A stretch of DNA of 64,000 bases from Verrucomicrobiota bacterium (lineage in GTDB: Bacteria; Verrucomicrobiota; Verrucomicrobiia; Limisphaerales; UBA9464), in assembly GCA_947471985.1 (NCBI GenBank), contig CANIZL010000007.1, positions 37,332-101,331 on the forward strand. Direction: 5' to 3'. Below the pieces are notes generated by a model. It made no database searches and was not told the origin of the DNA. It was given only the letters and a program-made list of their open reading frames with translations. A program made the position numbers and the translations under genes. Each line of letters begins with the position of its first letter. Position 1 is the stretch's first letter. Below, piece after piece: positions 17,878-27,533 of the stretch.

Positions 17878-20604
17878 TCAAGGAACCCGCTGGCGAAAAA
17901 ACCGCCGCACTCCCGCCGGATTCACGATCAACCCGTCGGGAACGGGAAAGGCATCCGCCGCCACGGGCGTCCATTGGACCAAATCTTCCGAACTCTCGTA
18001 GAACGACTCCGTCCCCGTGGAAGCCGGCACCAACAGCACCCGCCGATCCGCCGTCACCTCGTACCGCAGCAATCCCATATTTTGTCCCGTGGGCCCGGTG
18101 CTTTGGGTCGCGAGGGATACCTGAAAATCCCGGGTGGCCCCATTTCCGTCGCTATCGATGGCCGAAACCGTGACAACCACCACCCCGGCGTCGCTCGTTT
18201 TGCGGGACACGGTTACTACGAGGCTGGGCACCCCATCCGCCGTCCGGGTTCCGGCGACGACGTCCAGGAGATCCGGGCGATCCAGACGCACCTGGATCTG
18301 CACCAACCGAGCCGGTGTGCGATTATCCCCAAAGTAGATGCTCGCCTCCACGGCAGAATTGGTGCCCATGGCGAGATTCGCCAGGGGCAGGATTACCGGC
18401 GGCTCGACCAACGCCAGGTCCGGGCTGAGGTACACCGTCTCTTCCGGCGCGAAGCCACTGCCGGCCAGCGAGGCATCCACCGCCTGCACCGACCAATAGA
18501 CTCGATCCACTCCCGCCAGACGTTCTTTCGGGGGCGTGAGGATCAGGCTGGTATTGAATCCGGCATTCCCGGGTTGCCAGGCCAAACGCCGACCGGTATC
18601 GGGATCGGCCATCACCGACATAATATCGCCCCGCCCCGGGGCCGTGCCGATGCGAACTTCATACGTTAATGCCCCTGTCTGATTGCCGTCCCGAGACGCT
18701 TGCCAATCCAACCAGAGTTGCTCGCCGTCAAAAGTTCCCCGTAAACGGGTCGGCGCACGCGGCAACGTATTAACCCCCGCCGCCCGGTTCGTGAAGGCCA
18801 GGGTGGTGCCGACCGTGCGGGACATCAGTGCATCCAGAGATCCGTCGCCATTCAGATCCGCCACACTGAGCCACCCCTGCCCCACGGGGTCCGGCAGTCC
18901 GTACGATCCCTCCCCGAAGACTCCCCCGCCGCGATTTTTCAGAAAACTGGTTTGGATACGTAGCTTGGCATTGCCCCCCGGCTGCCCCTGCACCGTTTGA
19001 TCGTGACACAGAAGATCAGCCCAGCCGTCTCCATCAAAATCCCCGGCGACCACCGCCGCTCGCACGGCGGTATTTGCGTTCGAATTATCAGGGCCAATGC
19101 TGCGCTGCTGGATCAATTCAAACTGGCCGTCGCCCCGGTTCAAATACACCCCCAGCATGGGACGGCTCAGAATCGTATAGGTTAACCAAACATCGAGTCG
19201 TCCGTCCCCGTCAAAATCCGCGCTGCCCGCCTGGCCGCCCACGGCATTGGCGACGGCGGGCGCATCTCCGATGCGAAACGGCATGCTCCACGGCTCAAAA
19301 CCGCCCCGACCGGTGTTGCGCAAAACCTGAGCGCCCCCTGCGCGATCACTCAGCACGGCACCGCTCCGCCAGGCCAAAAGATCCGGCCACCCGTCACCGT
19401 CAAAATCTCCCGCACTGATCTGCGCCAGCACGCTGCTCACTCGGATCTCGTGGCGTCGAAATTCCCGTCCCTCCCCCCGGTTCTCATAAAACCGGAGCAA
19501 ACCGATATTGGTGTCAACAATCATCAAATCCGGATCGCCATCCCGGTCAAAATCGGCCACGGCAAACGAAGTTGTTAAAGTCAGATTGGTGATACTGGAC
19601 TGCAATCGGAATCGATTCGACGTGGCGGTGCAGTCGTTAATCCACACCTGTACTACCCGTCTGGCCAGACCCACCAGCACCAGATCCGGTCGCCCGTCCC
19701 CGTTGAAATCGGCCACCGCCGCCTGGGCGTCGCGGTCCACGGCAGCTACCGTGTCGGTGCCATTATCATAGTATGTGGGCTCCGACATTCCCAAGCGGGG
19801 AGTCCACGTCATAAAACGGGAAGTCCCGCCGAAATCTGCGGTCACCGAAGGTCCCGACCCGACGGATGATAAGGAACCGGAGCCGCCGGCGAACAGCGCT
19901 GGTCGCTGGGTAAAAACAAAGGACTGCACCGACGTCGGCGCTCCCGCATTTGTGGAAGGGGACACCGCCACCTGCAACGTGGTGGATCCCACCCGACCCA
20001 CTGTCGCCCGAAGGCTCAGATAATTGGTCACCCCCACCTCCACGCGCATGCCGGCCGGATCCACCAGACCCGGGTTCGAAGAAGAAAACCTATAGCTATA
20101 GGCCGGGGTACCGACCTGATCGGGATCACGGATCGGCAGGGCTATGAGTGGGATTACTTCACCCAAGGTAGCCGACAAATCCGCGATCGGCCCCAAAATG
20201 GGGGGATCATTGACCGCCAGCACCGTGAACGCCATCCGGCTCGTCGCGAGCCCCCGAGTCCCATCCGACAAGGTCAGACTGAGAGTTGAGGTCCCGGAGC
20301 TATTCTCGACGGGCACGAGTCGGAGCGTCCAATTGGTGCCGCCACCCTCCACGGAAATGCCATTGGCCGTCAGCACCTGAGCATTGCCAGTGGCGACCTC
20401 CAGATTGAAACCCGCGACATTGGTTTCCGTCGTATAGATCGCGATGGGCACCGGCCCTACCGGCATATCCTCCTGGGTGATCAACGGGAAAAGCTTCGCA
20501 AATGTCGTGGTGGCACCCCGGACCACCGGTCCCAGTCCGACGAATAAAAGCAGACTACACCAAAGCGGTGCACGGCGAACGAGCTGAGCAAATTTCAGGT
20601 TCAT
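17878..20604 (-). CDS. Secreted FG-GAP/VCBS repeat protein
   Basis: A 908-residue exported protein with a signal peptide (about residues 1-31), Ig/cadherin-like N-terminal domains (VLAVNDPPILGPIADLSA), then at least six FG-GAP repeats. Each repeat has a calcium-binding D-x-(N/D)-x-D-G motif, such as DFNGDGRPDL, DFDRDGDPDL, DFDGDGWPDL, DFDGDGRLDV and DLNGDGSLDA, together forming a probable seven-bladed propeller. The last 70 residues hold the SEDLVQW ... FFRQ signature shared with other surface proteins in this window. A role in adhesion or substrate binding is likely, but no enzyme motif is seen. Confidence 0.82.
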   Translation of the reverse strand: MNLKFAQLVRRAPLWCSLLLFVGLGPVVRGATTTFAKLFPLITQEDMPVGPVPIAIYTTETNVAGFNLEVATGNAQVLTANGISVEGGGTNWTLRLVPVENSSGTSTLSLTLSDGTRGLATSRMAFTVLAVNDPPILGPIADLSATLGEVIPLIALPIRDPDQVGTPAYSYRFSSSNPGLVDPAGMRVEVGVTNYLSLRATVGRVGSTTLQVAVSPSTNAGAPTSVQSFVFTQRPALFAGGSGSLSSVGSGPSVTADFGGTSRFMTWTPRLGMSEPTYYDNGTDTVAAVDRDAQAAVADFNGDGRPDLVLVGLARRVVQVWINDCTATSNRFRLQSSITNLTLTTSFAVADFDRDGDPDLMIVDTNIGLLRFYENRGEGREFRRHEIRVSSVLAQISAGDFDGDGWPDLLAWRSGAVLSDRAGGAQVLRNTGRGGFEPWSMPFRIGDAPAVANAVGGQAGSADFDGDGRLDVWLTYTILSRPMLGVYLNRGDGQFELIQQRSIGPDNSNANTAVRAAVVAGDFDGDGWADLLCHDQTVQGQPGGNAKLRIQTSFLKNRGGGVFGEGSYGLPDPVGQGWLSVADLNGDGSLDALMSRTVGTTLAFTNRAAGVNTLPRAPTRLRGTFDGEQLWLDWQASRDGNQTGALTYEVRIGTAPGRGDIMSVMADPDTGRRLAWQPGNAGFNTSLILTPPKERLAGVDRVYWSVQAVDASLAGSGFAPEETVYLSPDLALVEPPVILPLANLAMGTNSAVEASIYFGDNRTPARLVQIQVRLDRPDLLDVVAGTRTADGVPSLVVTVSRKTSDAGVVVVTVSAIDSDGNGATRDFQVSLATQSTGPTGQNMGLLRYEVTADRRVLLVPASTGTESFYESSEDLVQWTPVAADAFPVPDGLIVNPAGVRRFFRQRVP

Positions 20605-20937
20605 AGCAGGGTTCGTGGTTCGAGAGGATCTCGTCTTGCAGGGAATTCTGTATGAGTGTTACCACACAGGTAAACACTGTCAAGGCTTCCCAAAGATGCC
20701 CCACCCAACACGGACCCCGCAGGCCACTCAGAAGGCGGTGGGAGTACTCAGTGGACGTCGAAAAAATGCGGGGCGATATTGCGACGCTTGCCGTCAGGCC
20801 AAGGAACCTCTCCGAAGAAGCCGGCGGGTTAAACACTCAGCGCCCGTCGGCAACTGTGCTCCAAGCGATCCCGCGCCAGACCGCGGCCCAAGGGGAAACA
20901 CCGTCCAATCGTCCCTAAACCATCCGCCTCCCGGTCC
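20605..20937. other. Intergenic region upstream of the FG-GAP gene
   Basis: No convincing gene in these 333 bases. It holds the leader of the FG-GAP gene and the 3' flank of the ferredoxin gene. The only structure seen is an imperfect inverted repeat at 20654-20677. Confidence 0.5.
20654..20677 (-). promoter_or_regulatory. Operator-like inverted repeat
   Basis: AGTGTTACC (20654-20662) faces GGTAAACACT (20668-20677) across five bases; the arms match except for one bulged T. It lies about 50 bases upstream of the FG-GAP gene start at 20604 and may be a repressor site or a leader hairpin. Confidence 0.3.
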
Positions 20938-21225
20938 TCAGTGCCCTGCCCGCAGGGTTGCCTGACCGTGCAGCAGTTTGACGCAACAGGTCAGCCGATA
21001 CTTCTCCGGATCCTTGTTCCACTGATCCAAAACGTCGAGTTCCTCATCGGTGGCGGGACTCAGATTCTCCATGCCGGAGACGACTTCCGCCGCACACGTA
21101 CCGCACGAGCAGTTGAAGCAGCCGGCCTCCATTTCCACGCCCGCCTGTTCGCCCGCCTCCACCAACAGTTCCCCGTCCGCGACCTCGGCAGTAGCGTTGG
21201 AAGGAAGAATGGTAATTCGTGCCAT
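20938..21225 (-). CDS. 2Fe-2S ferredoxin
   Basis: A 95-residue electron carrier. Ligands are Cys36, Cys41 and Cys44 (C-x4-C-x2-C, with an extra Cys39 inside the loop) and Cys80 (or the adjacent Cys81), spaced as in plant/adrenodoxin-type ferredoxins. The start is the ATG at 21225 (MARITILPSNA); the frame continues upstream to 21270 but adds nothing typical. It stands alone, so its redox partner is not apparent here. Confidence 0.88.
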   Translation of the reverse strand: MARITILPSNATAEVADGELLVEAGEQAGVEMEAGCFNCSCGTCAAEVVSGMENLSPATDEELDVLDQWNKDPEKYRLTCCVKLLHGQATLRAGH

Positions 21226-21472
21226 GCCTGAAGAGGTAACGGGGCGGCGGAGGTTTTCAAGACAACCCACGCCCCTCCCCGCCGTCGCCCACGCGATTCA
21301 CCCCGATCTACCGGGCGCCTCGGCGGTCATTTTGAGGCGGAACCAACCACGCTGACCTGCCCAGCGCCGCAATTCCAAGGGAATCCGCCATCCTCCTCCC
21401 GTGCCCACCCCTCCAACGAAGCCTTAGTTTTTTCTCGCGGAGGGTCCGCCTGAGCGACTTAATTTAGCCCCC

Positions 21473-23578
21473 GTGCACCACTTGAATTTCCTCCGCGCCC
21501 GCACCGCTTTGGGCCGAGCCATCGCTCTGGCCGCCTTCGCGGCATCGCTGCCGACCCAAGTCCTACAGGCCGCCGACCACGCCCACGGTCTTGCCGCCGC
21601 TCAAGCAGCCGTAAAGGCCATGACCACTCCCTCGGGCGTCGCCGCCAGCCTGTTCGCGGCGGAACCCATGGTCGTCAATCCCGCCGACATGGACGTGGAT
21701 CAACGGGGACGTGTCTGGGTCACCGAAGGGGCCAATTATCGCTCCACGTTTCAGAAATGGGGCGTCCTCCGGCCGGAAGGCGACCGGATTCAGATTCTGG
21801 AGGACACCGATGGCGATGGTATCGCGGATCGGGCGAAAACATTTTATCAGGATCTCAGCATCAACACGGCCCTCGGCATCTGCGTGCTGGGCAACCGGGT
21901 GATCGTCTCGAGCGCTCCCGGTGTGTTTATTTTGACCGACACCGACGGCGATGACGTGGCCGACCAGCGCGAGCTGCTGTTCTCCTGCGATCCCAAACAG
22001 GCGGATCATGACCACGCGATGCACGCGTTCGTCTTCGGTCCGGATGGCAAACTCTATTTCAATTACGGCAATGCCGGCGGCTACCTCCGGCAACCGCCCG
22101 CGAGCCTGAAGAAGTTGCCCCTGCATGGGAAACTCGATCTGGCGGAATTGGCCCGCGGGGAATTCGTCAAGGACATCGACGGCCGCGAGGTCACCGCCCA
22201 AGGCAAGCCGTATCGCCAGGGCATGGCGTTCCGCTGCAATCTCGACGGATCCCAGCTGGAGGTAATCGGGCACAATTTCCGGAACAACTACGAAGTAGCC
22301 GTGGATTCGTACGGCACCGTCTGGCAGCCCGACAATGATGACGACGGCAATCAGGGCGTGCGCATCAATTACGTCATGGAAGGCGGCAACTATGGCTACA
22401 CGGACGAACTCACCGGAGCCGGCTGGGGCCAGAAGCGCACCGGCTGGGAAAAGGAAATCCCCCGGCGCCACTGGCACCTGAACGATCCCGGCGTGGTGCC
22501 CAATCTGCTGCTGACCGGTGCGGGCTCGCCGACCGGCATGGCCTTCTATGAAGGGGACCTCCTGCCCGCCGCCTTCCGTGGGCAACCGATCCACTGTGAT
22601 GCCGGTCCGCGAGTGGTGCGCGCCTATCCCGCCACGGCGAAGGGCGCCGGTTACGAGGCCACCATCGAAAACCTGCTGACCACCCAGGACTCCTGGTTCC
22701 GACCCAGCGACGTCGCCGTGGGTCCGGACGGTTCGCTGTACGTGGCCGACTGGAACGACGCCGGTGTGGGCGGGCACTACATGGCGGATCAAAGCGTGGA
22801 AACCATGACCGGCCGGGTGATCCGGCTGGCACCTCCCGGCCAGCGGCCCGTCGTTCCAGCCTTGGATCTGAAGACCCCCGCGGGTGCTGTGGCGGCCCTG
22901 AAGTCCCCCAATCGCGCCACCTATTATCTGGCCTGGACCGCGGTGCAAAAATTCGGTCCGGCGGCGGCCCCGGCGTTGGGAAAACTGTGGCACTCCAAGA
23001 CAGCCCCCGCCCACCACCGGGCGCGAGCGTTGCAAGCGCTCACCCGTCTGGCGGGCAAATCCGAGACGGGCATCGCCGAGGGCCTGCTGGATGCGAATCC
23101 CAATCTCCGAATCACGGCGTACCGCATCGCCCGCGATTTGAATCACCACGTCCTGGCCCACGCCCAGAAGCTGGCGCTCGACCCCAACCCGGCCGTGCGT
23201 CGGGAAGTGGCGGTTTCGCTGCGGCGACTGAATGCTCCCGAGATTCCCCAGCTGTGGTCCCAATTGGCGCGCCAGTATGACGGTTCGGATCGCTGGTACC
23301 TGGAGGCTCTGGGCATCGGCGCGGGCGCCCAATGGGACGCCTGCCTCGGTGCCTATCTCGGCGCGATCAAGAACGATCTCTCCGCCCCTGGCGCGGCCGA
23401 CATCGTCTGGCGCAGCCGATCCAAAGCCACCCCGGCCCTGCTGGTCAAACTGGTCACGGCCCCGGGACTCAGCACAGACCAGAAGGATCACTACATGCGG
23501 GCGTTCGATTTCCTGAGCGGGAAGGAAAAAGAGGCGGCTTTGGAAGAACTGGCGTTGGCGCAGTTGAATGCCAAGTGA
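21473..23578 (+). CDS. PVC-type membrane-bound dehydrogenase with HEAT repeats
   Basis: A 701-residue exported protein of the TIGR02604 type (putative membrane-bound dehydrogenase of Pirellula and Verrucomicrobia). The GTG at 21473 opens a signal peptide ending near QAADHAH. A six-bladed propeller follows, with FAAEPMVVNPADMDVD, EDTDGDGIADRAKTF and VGPDGSLYVADW, then alpha-helical HEAT-like repeats from about residue 470. Most relatives end with a CxxCH haem domain; this one stops without it and has no CxxCH at all. The stop overlaps the GTG of the next gene by four bases, so the two are translationally coupled. Confidence 0.8.
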   Translation: MHHLNFLRARTALGRAIALAAFAASLPTQVLQAADHAHGLAAAQAAVKAMTTPSGVAASLFAAEPMVVNPADMDVDQRGRVWVTEGANYRSTFQKWGVLRPEGDRIQILEDTDGDGIADRAKTFYQDLSINTALGICVLGNRVIVSSAPGVFILTDTDGDDVADQRELLFSCDPKQADHDHAMHAFVFGPDGKLYFNYGNAGGYLRQPPASLKKLPLHGKLDLAELARGEFVKDIDGREVTAQGKPYRQGMAFRCNLDGSQLEVIGHNFRNNYEVAVDSYGTVWQPDNDDDGNQGVRINYVMEGGNYGYTDELTGAGWGQKRTGWEKEIPRRHWHLNDPGVVPNLLLTGAGSPTGMAFYEGDLLPAAFRGQPIHCDAGPRVVRAYPATAKGAGYEATIENLLTTQDSWFRPSDVAVGPDGSLYVADWNDAGVGGHYMADQSVETMTGRVIRLAPPGQRPVVPALDLKTPAGAVAALKSPNRATYYLAWTAVQKFGPAAAPALGKLWHSKTAPAHHRARALQALTRLAGKSETGIAEGLLDANPNLRITAYRIARDLNHHVLAHAQKLALDPNPAVRREVAVSLRRLNAPEIPQLWSQLARQYDGSDRWYLEALGIGAGAQWDACLGAYLGAIKNDLSAPGAADIVWRSRSKATPALLVKLVTAPGLSTDQKDHYMRAFDFLSGKEKEAALEELALAQLNAK

Positions 23579-23904
23579 AGTTGCTCTTCATCTGCTCGCG
23601 CAACCTGATTCGCAGCCTGACGGCGGAAGCGTGTTTTCGGGGTGACCCGGTGCACACGGTGCGCAGCGCCGGCACGGAACCCAGCGCCCGCCGCCGCGTG
23701 ACGCCCGGCGATCTCGGCTGGGCCGACGCCATCCTGGTGATGGAGAAAAAGCACGCCGCCTACTTAAAAAGCCGCTTCCCCGAGGACATCGAGGGGAAGC
23801 GGCTGATCGTTCTGCAGATCCCCGACGACTATGAATTCGGGGACCCCGACCTCGTGGCCCAGTTGCGGGGCCGCGTGGAGGAGGAATTTCAGGGCCGCAG
23901 ATAA
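23575..23904 (+). CDS. Low-molecular-weight protein tyrosine phosphatase-like protein
   Basis: A 109-residue protein with the phosphatase loop Cys7-x5-Arg13-Ser14 (CSRNLIRS) at the very N-terminus, as in the LMW-PTP fold. It is shorter than classic LMW-PTPs (about 150 residues) but matches the short phosphatase family found in many bacteria. The general-acid loop cannot be assigned with certainty; DDYEFGDPDL near the end is a candidate. The GTG start overlaps the previous stop (GTGA). The 3' end overlaps the opposing glycogen phosphorylase gene by 16 bases. Confidence 0.78.
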   Translation: MKLLFICSRNLIRSLTAEACFRGDPVHTVRSAGTEPSARRRVTPGDLGWADAILVMEKKHAAYLKSRFPEDIEGKRLIVLQIPDDYEFGDPDLVAQLRGRVEEEFQGRR

Positions 23905-26045
23905 TACTTCTGGGTGTATTCCTGAACCATTCGCCAGGTGCTGTATTGCGCCGCCAGCGTGACCCAGGCGTGCCGGATCCGTTGAATCCACTCCCGCGGA
24001 ATGCCATCGGCATCGCGCTGGAAGAAGAGCGGAATGACCTGCTCGGTGAGGGCGCGATAAAGGTTCTCGCTGTCCACCCGGTCCTGCTCGTTGACGTCGT
24101 CGGGGTGGCTGTCCGGACCGATGCCAAATCCGTTTTTGCCGTCGAAGCCCTCGCGCCACCAGCCATCGAGAATGCTGAGGTTCAAACATCCGTGCGTCGT
24201 GGTCTTCATGCCGCTGGTACCCGAGGCCTCCAACGGGCGGCGCGGATTGTTCAGCCAGATATCACAGCCCGCCACCATCTGACGCGCCACGTGAATGTCG
24301 TAGTTTTCCAGGAAAATCAGGTGTCCCTTCAGCTCGCTGAATTTGGACAGATGAATGACCTTTTGAATGAAGGCCTTGCCCATGTCATCCCGCGGATGCG
24401 CCTTGCCGGCAAAAACGAATTGGATCGGGCGCTTGGTGTCGCGAATCAGGCGCACCACCTCTTCGAATCGATCAAAAATCAACGGGGCGCGCTTGTACGT
24501 GGCGAACCGGCGGGCAAAACCAATCGTCAACGCATCGGGATTTAAGAAGGAATCAAACGTGATGAAATCCCCCTGACTGAACGTGCGGCCCTGCAGGAGC
24601 AGGCGACGACGGGCAAATTCGATCAACTCGCGACGCAGCTTGTACCGGAGCGACCAGACCTCGGCGTCGGAAATCACCGACGGATCCGCCAGTTTCTTCC
24701 AGAATTCCGGGGTGTTCGCGTCGGTGACAAAATCGTGATCCATCCGGTTGGGGAACTGCTCCTGGAATTTCCGTCGCCAAACCCGCCGCATCGTGCCCTT
24801 CATCCAACCGACGAGGTGAACACCATTCGTAATATGCCCAATGGGCACCTCCGAGGCATCCGTCGTGTGGTACAACTCGCGCCACATATCGCGGCTGACC
24901 TGTCCGTGCAGTTCGCTGACCCCGTTGGCCGCCCGCGAGAAGCGCAAACCGAGCACGGTCATGCAGAAGGGTTCCGACAGATCACCCGTACGAACCCGTC
25001 CCAGGTTCATGACGTCCTCGTGCCCAAGCTTGAGCCCCTCCGCGAACTTGCCGGCCGCATAGCGCATCAGATCGCTGCTGAACCGATCGTGCCCCGCCTC
25101 CACCGGCGTGTGGGTGGTAAAGAGACACTCCTGCTTGGTGCGGAGACCCGCCTCCGCAAACGGCATGCCGGCCGCCATTTTTTCGCGGATCAACTCCAGG
25201 GTTAGAAAGGCCGCATGGCCCTCGTTCATGTGGAAGTTGCCGGGGCGATAGCCCAGCGCCCGCAGCAGGCGGACGCCGCCCACGCCAAGGACGATCTCCT
25301 GCAGGATACGCGTCGTCGAGTCGCCTCCATAAACGCGCAGGGTGAGATCCCGATGATGCGGTTCATTTTCGGGGCGATTGGTATCGAGCAGGTAAACCGG
25401 CACCCGGCCGACATTCACGCGCCAGGCATGGAAATAAACCACCGCCCCCTGCAGACGTACCGAACCCACCAACGGCACGCCGGCCCCGGTCAGGACCGGT
25501 TCCAGCGGGAGGTTTTGGGGATGGAGCTGGGTGTAATACTCCGTCTGCCAGTTCTCGTGATTGAAGCCCTGCTGGAAGTAGCCCTCCTGGTAAAACAGGG
25601 AGATGCCGACAAACGGCAGGCCCAGATCCGAAGCGGACTTGGCATGGTCGCCGGCCAACGCTCCGAGACCACCCGCAGCGATCGGCAAAGTCTCGTGAAA
25701 GGCAAATTCGGCGCTGAAGTAGGCGACCGGCTGGCCGACCAGCGCCGGGGCATTGGCGGCAGCCCAAGTGGTCTTGGTCTGGAGATACTGATCAAAATCA
25801 GCCAGCACCTTCCGCACCCGCCCGGCGAAACCCGGCTCCTGCAGGCGCACTCGCAGTTCATACGGCGAAAGCTCCCGCAGTACGGCCACCGCATTGTGAT
25901 ACAGATTCTGCCACCCCCGCGGCGACAGTTCCTGAAACAACTCCTGGGCATCCTGATCCCAGCTCCACCAAAGGTTCCGAGCCAGGCGGTCTAACCCGGC
26001 CGTCAGCTCACTCAATTCAGCCTGTGTCAGCGGTGTGGTTGCCAT
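23889..26045 (-). CDS. glgP: Alpha-glucan (glycogen) phosphorylase
   Basis: Releases glucose-1-phosphate from alpha-1,4-glucans in the cytoplasm. The 718-residue protein belongs to the shorter phosphorylase family (TIGR02094): it starts with the LARNLWWSWDQDAQELF motif, has PVAYFSAEFAFHETLPIAAGGLG and carries the pyridoxal-phosphate lysine Lys614 in GTSGMKTT. It is shorter than the classic 800-840-residue enzymes because it lacks their N-terminal regulatory part. A 275-base divergent region separates it from pgsA. No other glycogen gene is in the window. Confidence 0.93.
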   Translation of the reverse strand: MATTPLTQAELSELTAGLDRLARNLWWSWDQDAQELFQELSPRGWQNLYHNAVAVLRELSPYELRVRLQEPGFAGRVRKVLADFDQYLQTKTTWAAANAPALVGQPVAYFSAEFAFHETLPIAAGGLGALAGDHAKSASDLGLPFVGISLFYQEGYFQQGFNHENWQTEYYTQLHPQNLPLEPVLTGAGVPLVGSVRLQGAVVYFHAWRVNVGRVPVYLLDTNRPENEPHHRDLTLRVYGGDSTTRILQEIVLGVGGVRLLRALGYRPGNFHMNEGHAAFLTLELIREKMAAGMPFAEAGLRTKQECLFTTHTPVEAGHDRFSSDLMRYAAGKFAEGLKLGHEDVMNLGRVRTGDLSEPFCMTVLGLRFSRAANGVSELHGQVSRDMWRELYHTTDASEVPIGHITNGVHLVGWMKGTMRRVWRRKFQEQFPNRMDHDFVTDANTPEFWKKLADPSVISDAEVWSLRYKLRRELIEFARRRLLLQGRTFSQGDFITFDSFLNPDALTIGFARRFATYKRAPLIFDRFEEVVRLIRDTKRPIQFVFAGKAHPRDDMGKAFIQKVIHLSKFSELKGHLIFLENYDIHVARQMVAGCDIWLNNPRRPLEASGTSGMKTTTHGCLNLSILDGWWREGFDGKNGFGIGPDSHPDDVNEQDRVDSENLYRALTEQVIPLFFQRDADGIPREWIQRIRHAWVTLAAQYSTWRMVQEYTQKYYLRP

Positions 26046-26320
26046 TTTTGAAAAGTGCTATCGATACCGCAGGAACAATGCGTCCCCGCCAAGGCGGAAA
26101 CTACTACCCGCCAATCCGGTCGGGGCAAACAGAATTCCTCCTGCCACCCACAAATCCCATTCATTCCCCCCAATCTCCCAACGGGTCACCGGGCACCTTA
26201 CTTCATTCGTCGGAACCGCCGGCTGTCATTTGAGCCGCCGCCCAAAGCCCGCCATGCTGCCGCCATGTGGCCTGACGGTAACCGCTTCCACCCGCTATCC
26301 CGGAAAGGGATCACCCCCCC

Positions 26321-26947
26321 GTGAACCTGCCGAACCAGTTGACCACCTCGCGGTTCGTCCTCACCGCGGTCTTCCTCTGGGCCGTCTTCTGGCGCGGCCC
26401 GATCAATGACACCCTGGCGCTGGCCTTTTTCTGCCTCGCGAGCCTCACGGATCTCCTCGACGGAAAGATTGCCCGCGAACGCGGTCTGATCACCAGCTTC
26501 GGCACCCTGATGGATCCCCTTGCCGACAAGATCCTTACCTGTTCCGCCTTCATCGCCCTGGTGGAACGGCATGTCATCAGTCCGCCTCCCGGGGTGTTTA
26601 CCCTCGGCGCCTACACCGCCCGCCCACAGGTCGCGGCCTGGATGGTGGTGATCATCGTGGCTCGGGAGCTGGCCATCACGGGACTGCGTCTGCTGGCCGC
26701 CTCCCGCCAGGTGGTGCTCGCCGCCGAACGTTTCGGCAAGCACAAAACCATCTCCCAGATGTGCGCCATCATCGCGCTGCTGGTCATGGACGCCTACAGC
26801 GAATGGTTTCCCTGGCTGAAGGGATTGTTCGAGCCCTGGACCCCCGCCTTCGCCCTCGCCGCGCTCTGGCTGACCGTATTGCTGACATTGACCTCCGGCT
26901 GGCTCTATCTGTGGCGCAACCGGAATATGTTCCTGAAAGACCTATGA
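26321..26947 (+). CDS. pgsA: CDP-diacylglycerol-glycerol-3-phosphate 3-phosphatidyltransferase
   Basis: Makes phosphatidylglycerophosphate from CDP-diacylglycerol, the committed step to phosphatidylglycerol. The 208-residue membrane protein has the full CDP-alcohol phosphotransferase motif D44-x2-D47-G48-x2-A-R52-x8-G61-x3-D65-x3-D69 and several hydrophobic helices. The GTG at 26321 is preceded by GGAAAGG. The next gene, pgpA, removes the phosphate from the product, so the two consecutive steps are adjacent. Confidence 0.94.
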   Translation: MNLPNQLTTSRFVLTAVFLWAVFWRGPINDTLALAFFCLASLTDLLDGKIARERGLITSFGTLMDPLADKILTCSAFIALVERHVISPPPGVFTLGAYTARPQVAAWMVVIIVARELAITGLRLLAASRQVVLAAERFGKHKTISQMCAIIALLVMDAYSEWFPWLKGLFEPWTPAFALAALWLTVLLTLTSGWLYLWRNRNMFLKDL

Positions 26948-26996
26948 CGCCCGGCAGACGCACCTGCCGGCGCAACCCTGCCCCCCGATCCGCTGC

Positions 26997-27533
26997 ATGA
27001 AACATTCCGGCCCCGATACGATAATCCTGTTTCTGGCCCAAGGCTTGGGCAGCGGTCGGATCCCCTGGGCGCCCGGGACGTTCGGTTCGGTGGTGGGCAT
27101 TCTCTGGACAATCCTGCTCCTCGCCACGGGTTCGTTCGTCTGGTTCCTGGCCGGGACGGTGGTCCTGCTTGCTCTCGCGGTATGGATTTGTGGGGAGGCC
27201 GAACGGATCCTGGGAGATCATGACCCGGGGTCGGTGGTCCTCGACGAGATCGCCGCTTTGCCGGTCTGTTTTCTGCCGCTGGCCTTAATGGAAGTAATCC
27301 TGCGCGAAGGCCTGCACCCGTGGGAACACTTTGGGGCCAGCCGGGTCAACGGGCTGTTGCTGGGAGGCTTTCTGTTGTTCCGACTTTTCGATATCTGGAA
27401 ACCGGGCCCCATCCGCATCGCCCAGAAACTGCCCCGGGGCTTAGGTGTTGTCGCCGACGATTTTTTTGCCGCGCTGACGGTTGCCCTGCTCCTGCCTTGG
27501 GTGGTCTTGGCGGGCCAGCGTCTCTGGCCGTGA
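26997..27533 (+). CDS. pgpA: Phosphatidylglycerophosphatase A
   Basis: Dephosphorylates phosphatidylglycerophosphate to phosphatidylglycerol in the membrane. The 178-residue protein has the family motifs PWAPGTFGS near residue 23 and DPGSVVLDEI near residue 76, and three or four hydrophobic helices. It follows pgsA by 49 bases. Its stop overlaps the start of queG (GTGA), so pgsA-pgpA-queG probably form one transcript. Confidence 0.92.
   Translation: MKHSGPDTIILFLAQGLGSGRIPWAPGTFGSVVGILWTILLLATGSFVWFLAGTVVLLALAVWICGEAERILGDHDPGSVVLDEIAALPVCFLPLALMEVILREGLHPWEHFGASRVNGLLLGGFLLFRLFDIWKPGPIRIAQKLPRGLGVVADDFFAALTVALLLPWVVLAGQRLWP

Noticed and set aside
21563..23491. Leftward open frame of 642 residues opposite the PVC dehydrogenase
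   Set aside because: The rightward frame has a signal and propeller motifs; this one is an antisense artefact.
26035..26409. Rightward gene upstream of and into pgsA
   Set aside because: It overlaps the start of both glgP and pgsA in a different frame and has no domain; the region is the divergent promoter space.
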